In this document: in pieces, positions 20,786-33,979 of the stretch
Layout: every line of letters starts with the position of its first letter
Position numbering within the stretch: position 1 is the first letter of the stretch
Origin: Cycas panzhihuaensis
Lineage: Eukaryota; Cycadophyta
DNA length: 64,000 nt
Reading direction: 5' to 3'
Assembly: GCA_023213395.1 (NCBI GenBank)
Contig: CM041465.1
Location: 166,973,741 to 167,037,740 of the forward strand
The notes under the pieces: generated by a model
Database searches by the model: none
The model's input: only the letters and a program-made list of their open reading frames with translations
Told to the model about the DNA's origin: nothing
Made by a program: the position numbers and the translations under genes

Positions 20786-22700
20786 AATTATAACTTCATT
20801 ATATCTAATACTAAGGTCATGTCAAAATTGTTCAAACTTTGGTTTGAGAAGTTCTTTAGTGAAGATGTATGTAACCTGATCCTCAGTTAGTCAATAAATG
20901 AGATGTACTTCTCTATTTTGAACATGCTCATAGATGAAGTGATAGTGGACCTCTATATACTTGGTTCTAGTATGGAAAACTAGATTCATTATCATCTTCA
21001 ACCTACTTTAGTTTTTATAGTAAAGAATAATGGGTGCAATTTGTTAAGGTCTAAGCTCAATAAGAATCCTTTTAAGCCAAATCAACATTATAGTGGTGTG
21101 AATAAATATTTTTTATTTAGCTTTGATAGAGAAAAGAGCAACACTTAGCTTCTTCTTATAGCTCCAAGAGATTGTAGCTAAATTCATATCAAAATAGTAT
21201 TCTAAAGTTGAATTGTAAGTATCTTAGTAACCTACCCAATTAACATCTATATATCCTTTCAAGATGGGATATTTAGTTTGGTTGTAGTCAAGTCCAAACT
21301 GGTGTATACTATAAATATATTTAAGAATCCTAATTATGGGTTTTTAATGGGATGCTTTAGGCTTTGACAAATACCTATAACATATCTCAATTATAGAAGA
21401 TTTTTTTGATCGAGTATGGGTGAGGTAGATGAGACTCTCAACTAACTAGCAATACAAGGTAGGATCAAATGCTTTATCTTGCATGCCCAAGTTTGTCTTA
21501 GTTCCTATTTCCATAGGAATTGGTGTTGGCTTATAATCTATCATCCTAAATTGTTGTAAGATTTCATGAGCATATTTTGATTGAGATAGGAAGATATAAC
21601 CTGGTTCTTGCTAAACTTTAATTCTAAGGATATAATGGAGAAACCTAAGATCTATCATCTTAAAGTTGGTTTTTAGTTTATACTATAGCCAAGTAATACC
21701 TTTAGTGTCATTGCTTGTGATTACTAAATCATCCATATAAAGAACAATGATGGTGATCAAGTTTTTTCCAGCTCGAATATATAGGCTTGGGTTAGAGGGT
21801 AAACAATGGAATCTATGCTAAGTGAGAAAAGTATTAATCTTTGCATACCAGGCATATGGTACCTATTTTAGTCTATACAAGACTTTCTTGAGCTTACAAA
21901 TTAAGTGTTCTTTGCCTAGAATAACATAGCAGGGAGGTTGCTTCAATAAAACCTCTTCTATGAGCTCTCCATTAAGGAAAGAGCCATTCACATCTATTTA
22001 GTATATTGACTAGTTAAATTAGGCTACTAGTAACATTACCAGACATAATATGGTCATGTTAGCTACTAGTGTAAAGGTCTCATCATAGTCTACCTTTTCT
22101 TGTTATTTGAAACCTTTTACAATAATGCAAGCTTTGTGATGCTCGATAGTGTCATCTGCATAAAACTTGGTTTTATATAGCCATCTGCAATCAATTGCCT
22201 TTTTCCCAAGTGGTAGTTCTATTAACTTCCAAGTTTTATTTTTGAGGATGAATTTTATATCTTTGTCCATAACTATTTCCCATATTTGGTCTTTGGCTGC
22301 CTCCTCAAATATAGAAGGCTTAGAGGTTTCTAAGACATATGTCATTAAGGAAAAGTTGGTGGAGTGTCTTATCTTTGATGCCCTTTTGGTAGCTACCAGA
22401 GGAAGAGGAGGAGAATCCTTTAACAATTATTGAACCTATTTAGGAAGTAGCTGAATATTAGTGGCTTTCACTTGAAGGTCATCAACTAAAATATATGGCA
22501 TGAAGTTGCTTGCATTTAATGTAGTCATTGAAGCTATTAGGGCTAAAGATCAACCCAGTATGTAAGAGGATATATGTGTTGGTGACTCCATAATTAGTAT
22601 AAGAGGCACTTGAGGTGCTTGAATATCATCTTCTGCTATATTATGAAGTTTAGAGGGGTCTAAGTCATGAGTATTTTTAGCAAAAATAACATCTCAAGTG
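20786..22700 (-). pseudogene. Copia-III reverse transcriptase and RNase H
   Basis: The minus strand has the RT start (DKDIKFILKNKTWKLIELPL ... CRWLYKTKFYADDTIEHHKA), the region around the catalytic site near 21730-21760 (VLYMDDLVI-like), and the RNase H end with TKHIEVHYHFI-type residues near 20930-20950. Stops and frame slips are spread over the whole length. Integrase lies upstream (higher coordinates), as in all copia elements. Confidence 0.8.
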
Positions 22701-24480
22701 GTGTAAGCTTGGTTCCTAATAATGCCAAATACCTTATAGGCTTTATAACTAAGTATATAACTAAAAAATATGCACTTAAGGCTATTGTCATCTAGATTCT
22801 TTCTATTCTCCTTTGGAATAAGTTTGTATATTATGCATACAAATGTTTTCAAATGTGCAACTATTGGTTTAAGTCCTGTCCAAGCCTCCTAAGGAGTGAT
22901 GTTCCTTATAGCAATAGTGGGAATCCTATTAGTGAGATAGGCAACTATTGTGACGGCATCTGCCTAAAATCTTATAACAAGATTAGCACTACTTAACATA
23001 TCTTTAACTTTATTCACTAATGTTTAGTTTATTCTCTTAGCTACACCATTTTGTTGAGGTGTGTGAGGTGTTGAGAACAGGCATTTGATGCTATGTTAGT
23101 TGTAGAAATTGGTGAATTGATTTAAGATATACTCCTCTCCATTATTTGATCTAAGGGTCTTGATACTTATGCCACTTTCATTTTCTACTTCAACTTTAAA
23201 CTCCTTGAATTTTTTAAGCGCTTGATACTTATTCCTTAGGAAGTATACCCAAACTTTCCTAGAATAGTCATATATAAAAGTCATGAAAAATAGACTACCA
23301 TTGAGGGATTGAATTAACATAGGCCCATAAATGTCTAAGTGGAACAGCTTCAATGGTTCAGAGGCTTTCCATATATTCTTAGATGGGAACTTTTCTCTTT
23401 ATTATTTTTCCACTAGACATGCCTCACAAATGCATCTATTTTTTTTTATTTTGGGAAGTCCATGTATCATATGAAGCCTAGACATAAGGTTTAAACTTTA
23501 TATGTTTAAGTGACCAAGGCATTGATGCCATAGTTGGTCTCTGGCATTGTTTGAGGTAGATTTCTCATTAGTATAGGAGCATTCACTTAGATCTTGGATA
23601 TGAGGTTGGTCCTCTACCATGATACCCTTACCCTTGTCAAGTTGGATAGTTTAAGCCATTGAACATGATTCTATTGTTGGATTAGTGGCTAGAGGAATAC
23701 CATTAAGCTTATATAAGCCACTATCGTTATGTCCTGTCACTACAAGTTATCTGCTTATGTGATTAGTAATGGTGTAGATACCTTGACTAAAGAGGACATT
23801 TAGATTATGCTTATCAATTTGATTGATGGAGAGTAAATTCATTTTCATACCTAGAACTAGGATATATTTTTGATGTAATGCCTTATTTTAGAGTCTTCAA
23901 AAGCTACTGGGGCCCTTCTAATTTTAGTCATATCATATATTAGGTTATCTCCAAATTTGATTGTTTATATATTAATTGGATAGGTTTCATCCAACATATC
24001 TTATATGTCGATCATATAGCGAGTGACACCTGAGTTAAGTAGCCAAGAGTTATCACTGTGTTGAGATGATAATGCTGCAAAGAATATGTTTTGAGAGGAG
24101 GTATATTAGGTGTCTATCATATGGCCTATTTGTTGAGTGTTAGGATTGGTCGTTTGATTTCTAGGTGGGAATCACTACTTGTTTTATTGATGTTACTTCT
24201 GATTTGGTCTTTGGTTCTAATTCTATTAATAGAATTGGCCTGTTGGTATGATGACCCTCCTTGTGGATAGATAGGGCCTCCTTGTTAAAGAATAAGGCTT
24301 CTTTATTATAGATAAGGGGCTCTTTATTAAGGGCCTGGTCTTCCTTATTGATAATTTGTTCCACCTTATTGATAGTTGGGTGCTCCTTATTGATAATATG
24401 AGGCTACTTATTAGAAGGTAGATCCATATGGTTGTAGCCCTGATTTTATAATATTTGAAGGTTAGCCTACCTTCTCCTAC
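22701..24480 (-). pseudogene. Copia-III integrase and protease
   Basis: The integrase core is clear at 23353-23096: LFHLDIYGPM, FIYDYSRKVWVYFLRNK, and TLRSNNGEEY. The second catalytic Asp (family RSDNGGEY) is now Asn. The Cys-rich N-terminal zinc site lies near 23400-23470, and protease remnants around 23990-24060. Several stops break the frame. Confidence 0.8.
24245..24391 (-). repeat. 21-bp minisatellite coding a heptapeptide repeat in copia-III
   Basis: Seven tandem 21-bp units on the minus strand encode NKEHPTI, NKVEQII, NKEDQAL, NKEPLIY, NKEALFF, NKEALSI and HKEGHHT, ending just before NRP. Every unit keeps the frame and the N/H-K position. It lies between the gag zinc-knuckle region and the protease, where copia elements have a variable linker. 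Confidence 0.85.
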
Positions 24481-25530
24481 ATTCAACAGCTAAATGGCTA
24501 TTTTTTCCATAGTACAAGTAGGTGACATTTGGTTTACACTACTAAATTCTTTAAGTTTAAGGTTGTGGAGGTTAATGATGTTCTTGAGGCTATTGAACTT
24601 GATAGGAGGATGTGCTAACTAGATGCAATTACTATTAAGTTGCTGACTAACTTGTATCTTATGAAATGTCTAAGGATTCAAACTATTAAGCAATATTTTA
24701 TAATTGACTTAATTGCTAAGTTGGTCATTGTGCAGTCTTACCTCTCTTTGAATTTTAGGCTACAAATGCAGGGGCTAAGTCAAAGGTAGATGTTACTCCT
24801 TATTAGTTGATAATATTTTCTTCTCTTCATAAGAGTCCCTCAAAGGTGTTAAAATTTATTTTAATGTAATTATCATAGAGTTTGGAAATGAAACTAATAT
24901 ATTCAACATGAAGAATATTAAGGATGCTAGATATTAAATAATGGTCTAATAGAGGTTCCCAAGAATTATTAGTTGATTTTAATTATCTTAACTTTAGTTA
25001 GATAAGTAAACATTTCTAGTAAAGGGGATAACAAATGGGCATTCTTTAAGAGTCAAGGATTTTGACTCATCTTTCCTCTCGTAGAGAGCATATAGGATGG
25101 TCCAGGCTTTATGAGAGGTTTAAGCTATTTTTATATTTTGATCTACTTGGTCTTCTACTACTAAGTGGAGGAAAGACAAGGCTATATTATCCTTAGCTTT
25201 AACATTAGTTAAGGTAACTAGATCAAGTGTAATTATAATACTAGAATCATTAAGATCTTGGGTTAGTCTAGGTAAAGGGATATAACCATTGATATAACTG
25301 TAATAGTCATTCATGATGAGGAGTTTTTTCACTCATTTCTTCCAAGCTACAAAATTATTTAGGCCATTGAGTTTAATTATGTTTGATAGAAGCATTTAGG
25401 CTACCATTTCTAAGTGTCCTTTAGTTTTGAGTTTTATGTGTTCATGTCCTATCTACCTAAGGGCTACTATTCTAGAGTTCTAAGTTTATGGGTCTTCTAA
25501 GAAGCTCTTGGTGTCTATCATGTCTAGTGG
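24481..25530 (-). pseudogene. Copia-III gag
   Basis: The minus strand has gag-type segments: LNGLNNFVAWKK-like start near 25370-25330, MNDYYSYINGYIPLPRLTQD (25320-25260), a VEDQVDQNIKIA segment at the end of that ORF, and a single degenerate zinc knuckle near 24490-24540. Many stops. The exact start could not be fixed. Confidence 0.65.
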
Positions 25531-26679
25531 CACATGCCCACAAGTGGAAAACCAAGGACCCTATATATTAGTATATGAGATTAAGGCTCTATATACCTTA
25601 ATACATGGGCTACTAAGAAGGTTAAAGGCCCCCTTGATTTATGGATCCACCTATGCTAGACTTATGCATAATGACATATCTAACTGAGACCTTACAACTA
25701 AGGCACTAGTCCTCTCTAAGTTTAACCTAGTCTCCAAATACCAAAAGAAAGTTTTTCACCTCATCCTACCACTTTATACACCTTATAGCCAATGGTTTCT
25801 TTAGTAAATTAGAGAAATACCAAGGATGTGTATGGAGTGGTAACTTTAAGGGTCTTAACCATTTCCCTTATAAGGCTGATATAGTTTGCTTATAGATTCA
25901 ATATTATCTTATTAATATTTCAAGTTAAAGATAGATTTTAATATGATCTTACTTATAAACAAGGTTCTTTTTAATAAGGAAAGCTAAAAAGTAAAAGGAA
26001 ATATAAGAAATTAAAAGAAAATAAAGGTTTAGAGAGCTCTTTAATAGACTTGCTTTAAGAAGATCCATCTCAATCCTTCAAGAAGAACACCTATGATAAC
26101 CAAACCACAAGCACTTTGTTAGCTCAAAAAATAGATTAGAATAGCCTACTAATAGATACCAACAATATACAACATCAGAAAATCTTATGCAAAGTAGAAA
26201 CTAGGCCTCCAAATGATGAAATAAGGCTCAAGATTTCTAAAATAAGTAGGTCAAATTAAGCAGATTGGAACTCCTAGGAAATGGAATCAAATCAAGGTAA
26301 AAATGGTTCAAACTATAGCCCTTTGAGTTGGCTTTCCAATAATCTAGATAGTGCCTAAATCTAACTTATGGTTGGAATGTTATGATGAAAATAGTGATAG
26401 GTATCCCTTATGATGAAAAACTAAGTGGGGATGGCTTAAGCCCCCTTGACTGACTGGATGTTGGTCTTAATAGGTCATTGTATGACCACTCACTAAGGCT
26501 AGAGGGGTTATGGATTTGAAACTCTATCAAATACACCTTAATCTATCTACATAATAAAAAGTTATAAAGGATAATTTGATCTTTTTAAAATCTACTTATT
26601 TATGATGAAAAACATAATTATATGACTCAATATATGATCAAAATAAAGGGCTTTTTGGAAGATTTAAGCTACACAATCA
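25531..26679 (-). other. Copia-III 5' leader, first segment (no ORF)
   Basis: Non-coding stretch between gag and the point where copia-II is inserted; it continues at 33980-34640 and ends at the primer site. I see no conserved gene motif in it. Confidence 0.55.
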
Positions 26680-26968
26680 TGTTAGTATATAATATTCATT
26701 TTGTTACAAGGTATACATAAAGGTATTGGGACTATGTAGGGCTGCCTTTAGCCATTTACAGCCTACATAGAAAAGATGTACATATTATTTTATTATTTTA
26801 ATTTGAAAAAAGTGTCAATTAATGGCAAGCTCCCTCCCAATGTTCCAACTATATATTTAAGGTGAAATATTTACCAGTGTTCTTTAACACCACCATTTAT
26901 TTAAAATTTATTAATATTTCATCAATATGGCTTAATTCCTTTTCTGCTCTATCTCTATTTTTACTTCA
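26680..26968 (+). repeat. 5' LTR of copia-II
   Basis: 289 bp ending ...TTTTTACTTCA, followed by the primer-like TTTGGAATAAGAGCACC. 'actatatatttaagg' near 26848 is a TATA-like site. Confidence 0.88.
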
Positions 26969-26984
26969 TTTGGAATAAGAGCAC

Positions 26985-29440
26985 CTTGATCTCAACTATA
27001 TTTGATTTTAGAGATCTAATTTATCTCAAAATGATGAACGATAAGTTTTTATATGAAATATTTATTTATTTTATAAAGTTTTATGAACAGTTTTGCATAG
27101 TAATTAAATATTTAGTTGATTTTGGTTCGTATACTCTATATAATTCATATTCTTTCATATTTATATAGCACTAGTAGGTGTATTCAACCCAACATTTATT
27201 TGGAGCAATTCTATAGATGTTTCATTTAATATTTTATAAGATTTTAATTATTTTTCAGTATTTTTTAAAGGTTTTATCATATATCTGGTCTTCTATAAGT
27301 TGGTGCAGTCTCCTCATTAATCAAAACTACAAGTGACTACTCATTGGACTTCTCTCTAAGTCCTCTTTGCACTAGAATAGATGGTTAAAAAAACTATCAC
27401 TCCTACAGTGAGTTATAACTCCCATAAGCTAGCCCTCTCATACTATTTGCTAAAACCTCATCTCACAAGTTTGAAAATCAATCATTTTGATTTGTTTTTC
27501 CTCTAAATCTTACTGGACCTGGGTTGTAAGCCTACCGATATCTTCTTAAGATATTTTGTAGGTGTCTTTTATCTATCTTTCGACTGTACAACCTCCATGT
27601 CACCGTGTGCCCTCCTCATCTTCATACACTTAAAAGCACTATTTTATTCATCATATTTTTTTTTTTGAAGATCATTTGCATATAATAATTGATTGATTAG
27701 ATCAATCTTTGGACTGATTTGAAAGAGCTTTGATTGAGTTTTACTTGATCTATTCCTCTCTATTCATGCATAGGTTTGCACATTTTTGAACAAGCTAAAA
27801 ATTTATTTGTTTAATATATTTTTCATATAGTTTAATTAAATTTAATTTATTTGGATAAAATTTGGAGTGTATCCCCTCTTAGTCCCCAGCTAGTAGTCTT
27901 CTTAAACATTCATATGACCTTGTTTTTTAGTTATAAGGGGCAAATTTCAAAACTCAATAAATCATTTTTAAGTATTTTGGATTTTAAAGGTTTGAGATAC
28001 TTTTCATAAATTTTAGAGCCAAGTAGACCTTTTTGTAGGCCAATGGTTAGTTATATGCATTATTTAGGTGACTGAGGGCTTCAGTAAAAAGGGCTTAAAC
28101 CCCCCCCCCCCCCCCTTCAGTCTTTTTATCATAATAGACATGCTTTAATATTTTGTTTATATCTTTTGATCTAGGAGTTTGTTTTTCAAATAGTTGGATT
28201 CGTTGAAAAGATAACTCTATGATCTAAGTATTAGAGCTAGTTTCACACTAATCTACAACTATTTTGTAGGTGTTTTAGGATACTAAATTTATCCCTTCTA
28301 TTTGATCTTAATTTAAACGTTTTTCACTATTTTAAAGCTATTTATTAACTTTGTTCAAGCATATTTATATCATATTGAGATACTAATATATTTTTAGTAG
28401 ATTTCATCTTAAATTTTAAGGTTTACATATGTTTTTTAGTAGGATATTATGAAGTTTTATCTCTTGAAGAAGAAGATAATATTTAGACATTATTTTACAT
28501 ACAAAGAACTTTATAACCCTTAATTCATTTTAATTTAAGCCTTCTATTTCACTTTAATTTATTTTTAGCTCATTTAATTTTATTTTAAAGTTTATATTAA
28601 ACTCATTTAAAGGTTATTTTACTTTATTATTAAATCTCATTTCAAAGTTCATTCAAGGTTATTTTATTGCACTTCAAAAGCTCATATAGAGTGCATTTTA
28701 TTGTATTATATAGCTTATTTAGAGGCTCTTTTATTTTTATTTTATCTTATATCATTTTAGAGCTTATTTATATCATTTAAAAGGCTTTCTTTACCTTATA
28801 TTTATTTCATTTAAAAAGGGCTTATTTCATTTCTTTTTCAAGTTACTTTCATTTGTTATTAAAAAGGAACCTCATTTGTTAAATAAGACTGCATATAAAA
28901 TCTATTTTTACATTAAAAAAGATAATCTTCTAAAAGAACACCCTTTTTCCAACCTTGTAAGGGGAATGATTAGGACCCCTAAAGTTACCACTTCACATAT
29001 GCCCTTCGCCTACTTATATTGGATTAGGAACATCATTGGCTATTAGGTGTATACGGTGGTAGGCTGAGGTGGAGTACCTTATCTTTTTAGAGTTTGGAGA
29101 CCAGGATAGACCTAGGGTGTGAGTGCTTTGGTTTAAAAAGGCATCATCACTAGATCTGTTGCTAGCTATAAGTTTGACACAGGTGGATCAACAAGTCAAA
29201 GGGGTCTTGTACCTTCTTAGTAGCCTGCGTACTGAGGTATATAGAGTCTAGTGCTCATGTATTAGTGTAATAGGTCCATGATTTTACACTTATGGGAAGG
29301 TACCACTAGATAGAATAATAACTAAAGGATTCCTTAGAGACCCATAAACTTAGAGCATAACAACCTCTTAGGCAATAAGACACATTATTTTAAAACTACA
29401 CTTAGGAAAATATTTGAATAGATTTTATTTTAAAAACACA
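26985..29440 (+). other. Copia-II long leader, with a 16-bp poly-C run
   Basis: About 2.45 kb without a supported ORF. It contains C(16) at 28100-28115, and repeated 'cattttatt...agctcattt' phrases between 28530 and 28800. The 28970-29400 segment resembles the 25530-25870 segment of copia-III in reverse complement ('taggaccc...accactt', 'tatattggattagg'-like). Related leaders are therefore likely, but I did not align them. Confidence 0.45.
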
Positions 29441-30560
29441 ATGGCTACAAATTTTAGTAACATGATCATTCCTAAGTTTGATGGATCAATTTTTTTGAAT
29501 TGGAATAGGAGGATGGGACCCATCCTTATTGTTAAAGATATATGGGACATTGTGAAGACATGGTATACAAAACTTGGTTAGAATGCCACTAAAGTAGAAA
29601 AGTAAGTATTTAAAGAATGTGTGAAGAAGGATAATGAAGCTTTAAAATTAAGTTTTTATGCCTTAGAAGACCTTATCTTTCTAAGAGTTAGTGAGGCATC
29701 AAAGTCCAAAGAGGCATGGGACACATTACAACTTATTTATGAAGGAGTAGCCTCATCAAAACTCCAAACATTAAGGAGAAAATTTGAAAACTTAAGAATG
29801 TTTCCCAATGAGGTCGTTAATAAATTTATAACAAAACTCTAAGATCTTGTGAATTATATTAGATTCCTTGAAGAAACCCTTGCTAAACAAAGGGTTGTAG
29901 AAAGGATACAGAGATGTGTTGGTGAAGTTAAGGGGTTTGAGATGGTAACTACAAGTATAGAAGTCTCTAAGGACCTAAGCACATTGAAGATTAAATAATT
30001 GAGTGCCATGTTAATGGCCATTAAAGAGAAGAAAAGCATAAATAAATCCTTAGAACATGCCTTTACAACTAAGGTAAGGATCAAATCTAATGCCCAAGCT
30101 AAAAGCTCAAGATCAAGGAACTAATCCCCTAGAGGGAAAGGCAAAAATCCTAGATAAGAAACACAACAAGAGCATCATCCTAGATACCAAGCTCATTATC
30201 AAAGAAATCAAAGAGCCAATCAAAGATATCCAAGTCAATAAAGACATCAAAGTTAAGAAAGGCATTACGAAGCAAGCCAATGTTATTAAAATTTCCAAGG
30301 TCATAACAATTTTCAAAGGCCCAATTTAAATTATCCAATCAATAGATAAAGAGACAATTAAGGCCTATACTTAGAAATGAGAAGGACACCCTCCATTGAT
30401 AAAGGAAACCCTAGAAGTAGGAGCCAGAGACAAAGAGGAATGGATCTAATCCATTATATATTTTGTCATAAAGTTGGCCATACTGAAGATAGATGCTTTG
30501 CTAAAAATAGCCCTCCAACAAGAGGTAGTGCTAATGCAGTCATTGAAAATAGAGAGAATG
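29441..30560 (+). pseudogene. Copia-II gag
   Basis: ATG 29441 opens MATNFSNMIIPKFDGSIFLN, W-N-RM, as usual for copia gag. The UBN2-type core follows (VKKDNEALKLSFYALEDLIF; SKEAWDTLQLIYEGV; KLQTLRRKFENLRMFPNEVV). A basic, Gln/Lys-rich linker spans about 30090-30330, and a zinc knuckle (FCHKVGHTEDRC, about 30466) has lost its first Cys to Tyr. The first frame breaks are stops at Trp/Gln positions. The frame is otherwise continuous with protease. Confidence 0.88.
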
Positions 30561-31630
30561 ATTGCCTATTTTTATCATGCTTTATTGCCCATGAAGAAGA
30601 AGAAGATTGTTGGGGTATAGACTCTAGTTACTCCACACATATGATCCATAAAGAAGAGATATTTCAAACTAATTATAGGTTGAGGAAGGGCACAATCATA
30701 TTTGGTGATGATACATCACATAAATCTATTAGAAGGGGTAAAGTTATCATCACATTAAATTCTGGAGAAAAGAGATATCTTGATGACATTCTCCATATTC
30801 CAGCTCTTAAGAAAAATCTCTTATTTATGGGATAGATGATGGAACAGGACTATAAGGTTACGTTTGATAATAGTGAATGCATTATCAAGGATAAAAGGAA
30901 GAACAAAGATGTTGTTTCCAAAGGAAAGATGACTAGTGATAGACTCTTTAAGTTAGTCATAATTCCTTTGGATAACTATGCATTAAAAACATTAATCAAG
31001 ATAGACAGTAACATGTGGCATAAAAGGTTTGGCCACCTAAACTATGGAAGCTTAGCTCTTATGAAGAAGATAAATATGGTTAAAGGCCTACCACAAATTT
31101 AAGCTAACAAGGATATTTATGAGGGTTGCCTTTTAAGCAAGTAGCATAGAGAAAGTTTTCTTGATGGAAGCTATAGAGCAAAAAGGCCATTTCAATTAAT
31201 CTACATAGATCTTTGTGCTCTAATGGATTTCCCATCTCTAGTTAGTGTAAAGTATTTTCTCACTTTCATTAATGATTACACAAGAAAACATGGGTCTATT
31301 TCTAAAATTCAAGTCAGATGTATTTTAATGCTTTGTAGACTTTAAAACCATTGTAGAGAAGCAAAGCAAACATACTATACTTACTCTAAGATCAAATAAT
31401 ATGGAAGAGTTAATTTTTAATGAATTTAATGCCTATTGTATATACCATGGCATTAGAATATAATAGACAAACCCCTACACACCACAACAAAATGTAATTA
31501 CTGAACGCAAAAATTACACCATAGTTGAAATGGCTATGTGCATACTTAAAGACAGGAAATTGGGAAATGAATTTTGGGAAGAAGCTATCCATACTATAAT
31601 TTACCTCCTAAATAGGTGTACCACCAAAGC
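30561..31630 (+). pseudogene. Copia-II protease and integrase
   Basis: The protease active-site region reads CWGIDSSYSTHM (family D-SG/A-S), with the Gly changed to Ser. The GAG-pre-integrase segment is MWHKRFGHLNYGSLALMKK. The integrase core has LIYIDLC-like residues near 31195, then broken frames through RSNN (about 31390) and a C-terminal GxxxxxW region. A frame shift lies between 31102 and 32679. Confidence 0.85.
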
Positions 31631-33640
31631 TCTTAGGAAGATGACATAAGAAGAAGCATGGACAGGTTACAAACCTAGCATTCATCACTTGAGAATTTTT
31701 GGATGCCTAGCCTATGCCCACATTCTAGAATAAAAGAGAACTAAACTTAATGATAGGAGCACTAAGTGCATATTTATTAGGTAAATTGATATATCAAAAT
31801 CATATAAGGTGTATGATCCCAAGGAAAGAAGGGTTATTATTAGTAGAGCCATTGTATTCAAGGAGGATCACTACTATTAATTAGATTATATCCAAGATAA
31901 AGGTAAGAATATTATGATTAACCTTAATTCATCTCCAAAGTCCACTTATATTCCACCTAAATAGGATTCAAGGTAAAATGTTGGTGTATCAAGGCCAAGT
32001 GATAAGGGAACCTCCACTTAACCTCAAAGGTTTCCTAAATGGGTTCAAAGAAACCATGACTTAGACAACATATTAGACAATAACTTTGATAGGAGATCTA
32101 CTCATTCACATTGGGTTAACTTTGCCTTTATGAGTCAAGTAATAGAAGTCCATGAGCCTCACACTTTTGAAGAGGCAGATACTCATGATGAATGGAGACA
32201 AGTAATGGAAGATGAATATAATTCTATAGTAAAAAATGATACATGGGAACTCGTTGATCTTTCTCCCAATAAAATAGCCATTAGAACTAAATAGGTCTAT
32301 AAAACCAAGTTTAAATTTGATGGGTCCATGGATAAACATAAGGCTAGAATTGTTTCCAAAGGCTATGCATAAAGAGAAGGCATAGCTTATAATGAAACCT
32401 TTACCCCTATTGGTCGAATAGAGACTATCAGAATGATATTAAGTCTAATAGACAAAAAAGGTTAGGATGCTCATCAAATAGATGTTAAAAGTACTTTTCT
32501 CAATGGATACACTAAAGAAGAAATACATGTTCAATAACCAAAAGGTTTTGAAGTTAGTAGGGAAGAGAATAAGATGTATAAACTTAAAAAGGCACTTTAT
32601 GGTTTAAAATAAGCACCTAGAGCATAGTACTCTAGGATAGATAAATATTTAAGAGATCAAGGATTTAAGAAAACCTAATTGGATCCAAATCTATATATCA
32701 AAATCGAAGGAGACTCCATATTGATTATGGGACTTTATGTTGATGATTTAGTCTATATAAGAAATGACTTCCACCTTTATCAAAAATTTAAGGATGATAT
32801 ATGCAAAGAGTTCGAAATGACATACTTGGAGTTAATGTATTACTTTCTAGGATTAAAAGTTTGGTAAGATAATGATGGTATATTTATCTCCTAAAGGAAA
32901 TATACCCTGGACTTACTCCAAAAGTTCAAGATGAATGACTATAAGGCGTTGTCCACATTAACAAAAGTTGGAATCAAACTATCCAAACTTGATGGTTCTA
33001 CTCCTGTTAATCTTACACTATATAGATAGTTGATTGGAAGCCTAATATATTTAATATCAACACGACCAGATATCATGCATACAATCAGTGTTATGTCAAG
33101 GTTCATACAAGATCCTAAATCTACACATTGTCAAGTAGTTAAACATATTCTAAGGTATCTAAAGGGCATGATAGATAATGAGTTATATTACAAATCTTCA
33201 TCAAAATTTAGATTGATTGGATATACATATTTAGATTAGGAATGTGATATTAACAATAGAAAGTCTACTTAATACACCTTTAATTTAGATTCAATAACTA
33301 TAACATAGAGTACCAAAAGGCAAAATACATCTTCTTATCTAAAACTAAAGTAGAATACAAGATAGCAGTTTTTTGTACATGTGAAATAGTTTGGCTACAT
33401 TAACTACCTCATGATCTTTAGTTGAAATAAGATGGTCCTATTAAAATATAGTGTAATAATTAGAGCACTATTCAAATGATACATAATCTAATTTTTTTAT
33501 GGAAGAACTAAACATATTGAGACACAATATCATTTTATTTAGAAACTTGTCCAAGCAAGAGAAATAGAGTAGGTTTATTGCAGCATAGAAGATCAAACAA
33601 TGAACATCTAGTTAAGTTCCATAAATTTAGAGATAAGCTT
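31631..33640 (+). pseudogene. Copia-II reverse transcriptase and RNase H
   Basis: RT motifs: TWELVDLSPNK (about 32240), WVYKTKFKFDGS with a Trp-to-stop change (about 32290), DVKS-FLNG (about 32485), YGLK with a following stop (about 32600), and the intact YVDDL catalytic motif (about 32737). MIGSLIYLISTRPDIMH follows at 33030. The RNase H end (RTKHIETQYHF-like) is near 33505-33535. At least ten stops, so inactive. Confidence 0.88.
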
Positions 33641-33673
33641 GGAGTTATACAAAATGAACATTATGGTGGAGAA

Positions 33674-33974
33674 TATTAGCATATAATATTTATTTTATTA
33701 CAAGGTGTGCATAAAGGCATTGGGACTTCACGGGGCTTCCTTCAGCCATCTACAACTGACATAGGAAAGAGGTACATATTATTATATTTATTATTTTATT
33801 ATTTTAATTTAAAAAAATCATCATTCAATGGCAGGCTCCATCCTAATGTCCTAACTATATATTTGAGGTGAAATATTCACTGGTATTCTTTAACGCCACC
33901 ATTTATTAGAAATTCATTAATATTTCATCAATAAGGCTTAATTCTTATTCTAGTTTGTCTCTATTTTTACATCA
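33674..33974 (+). repeat. 3' LTR of copia-II
   Basis: 301 bp matching 26680-26968; starts TATTAGC (TG changed to TA), ends TTTTTACATCA, followed by AATCA. Confidence 0.88.
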
Positions 33975-33979
33975 AATCA

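Larger units (their letters stand above)
26680..33974 (+). mobile_element. Copia-II: plus-strand Ty1/copia element nested in copia-III
   Basis: LTRs 26680-26968 and 33674-33974 share 'ataatattcattttgttacaa'-like starts, 'ggtattgggact', and 'atttcatcaatatggcttaatt'-like ends. Perfect target duplications AATCA lie at 26675-26679 and 33975-33979. The primer-like site TTTGGAATAAGAGCACC follows the 5' LTR. A long leader (26985-29440) precedes gag and pol. The 3' LTR is preceded by 'atggtggagaa', and its first bases have changed from TG to TA. Confidence 0.92.

Noticed and set aside
28100-28115. Poly-C run as a functional signal
   Set aside because: A simple homopolymer in a non-coding leader, with no counterpart in the related segment; slippage or an assembly artefact is more likely.
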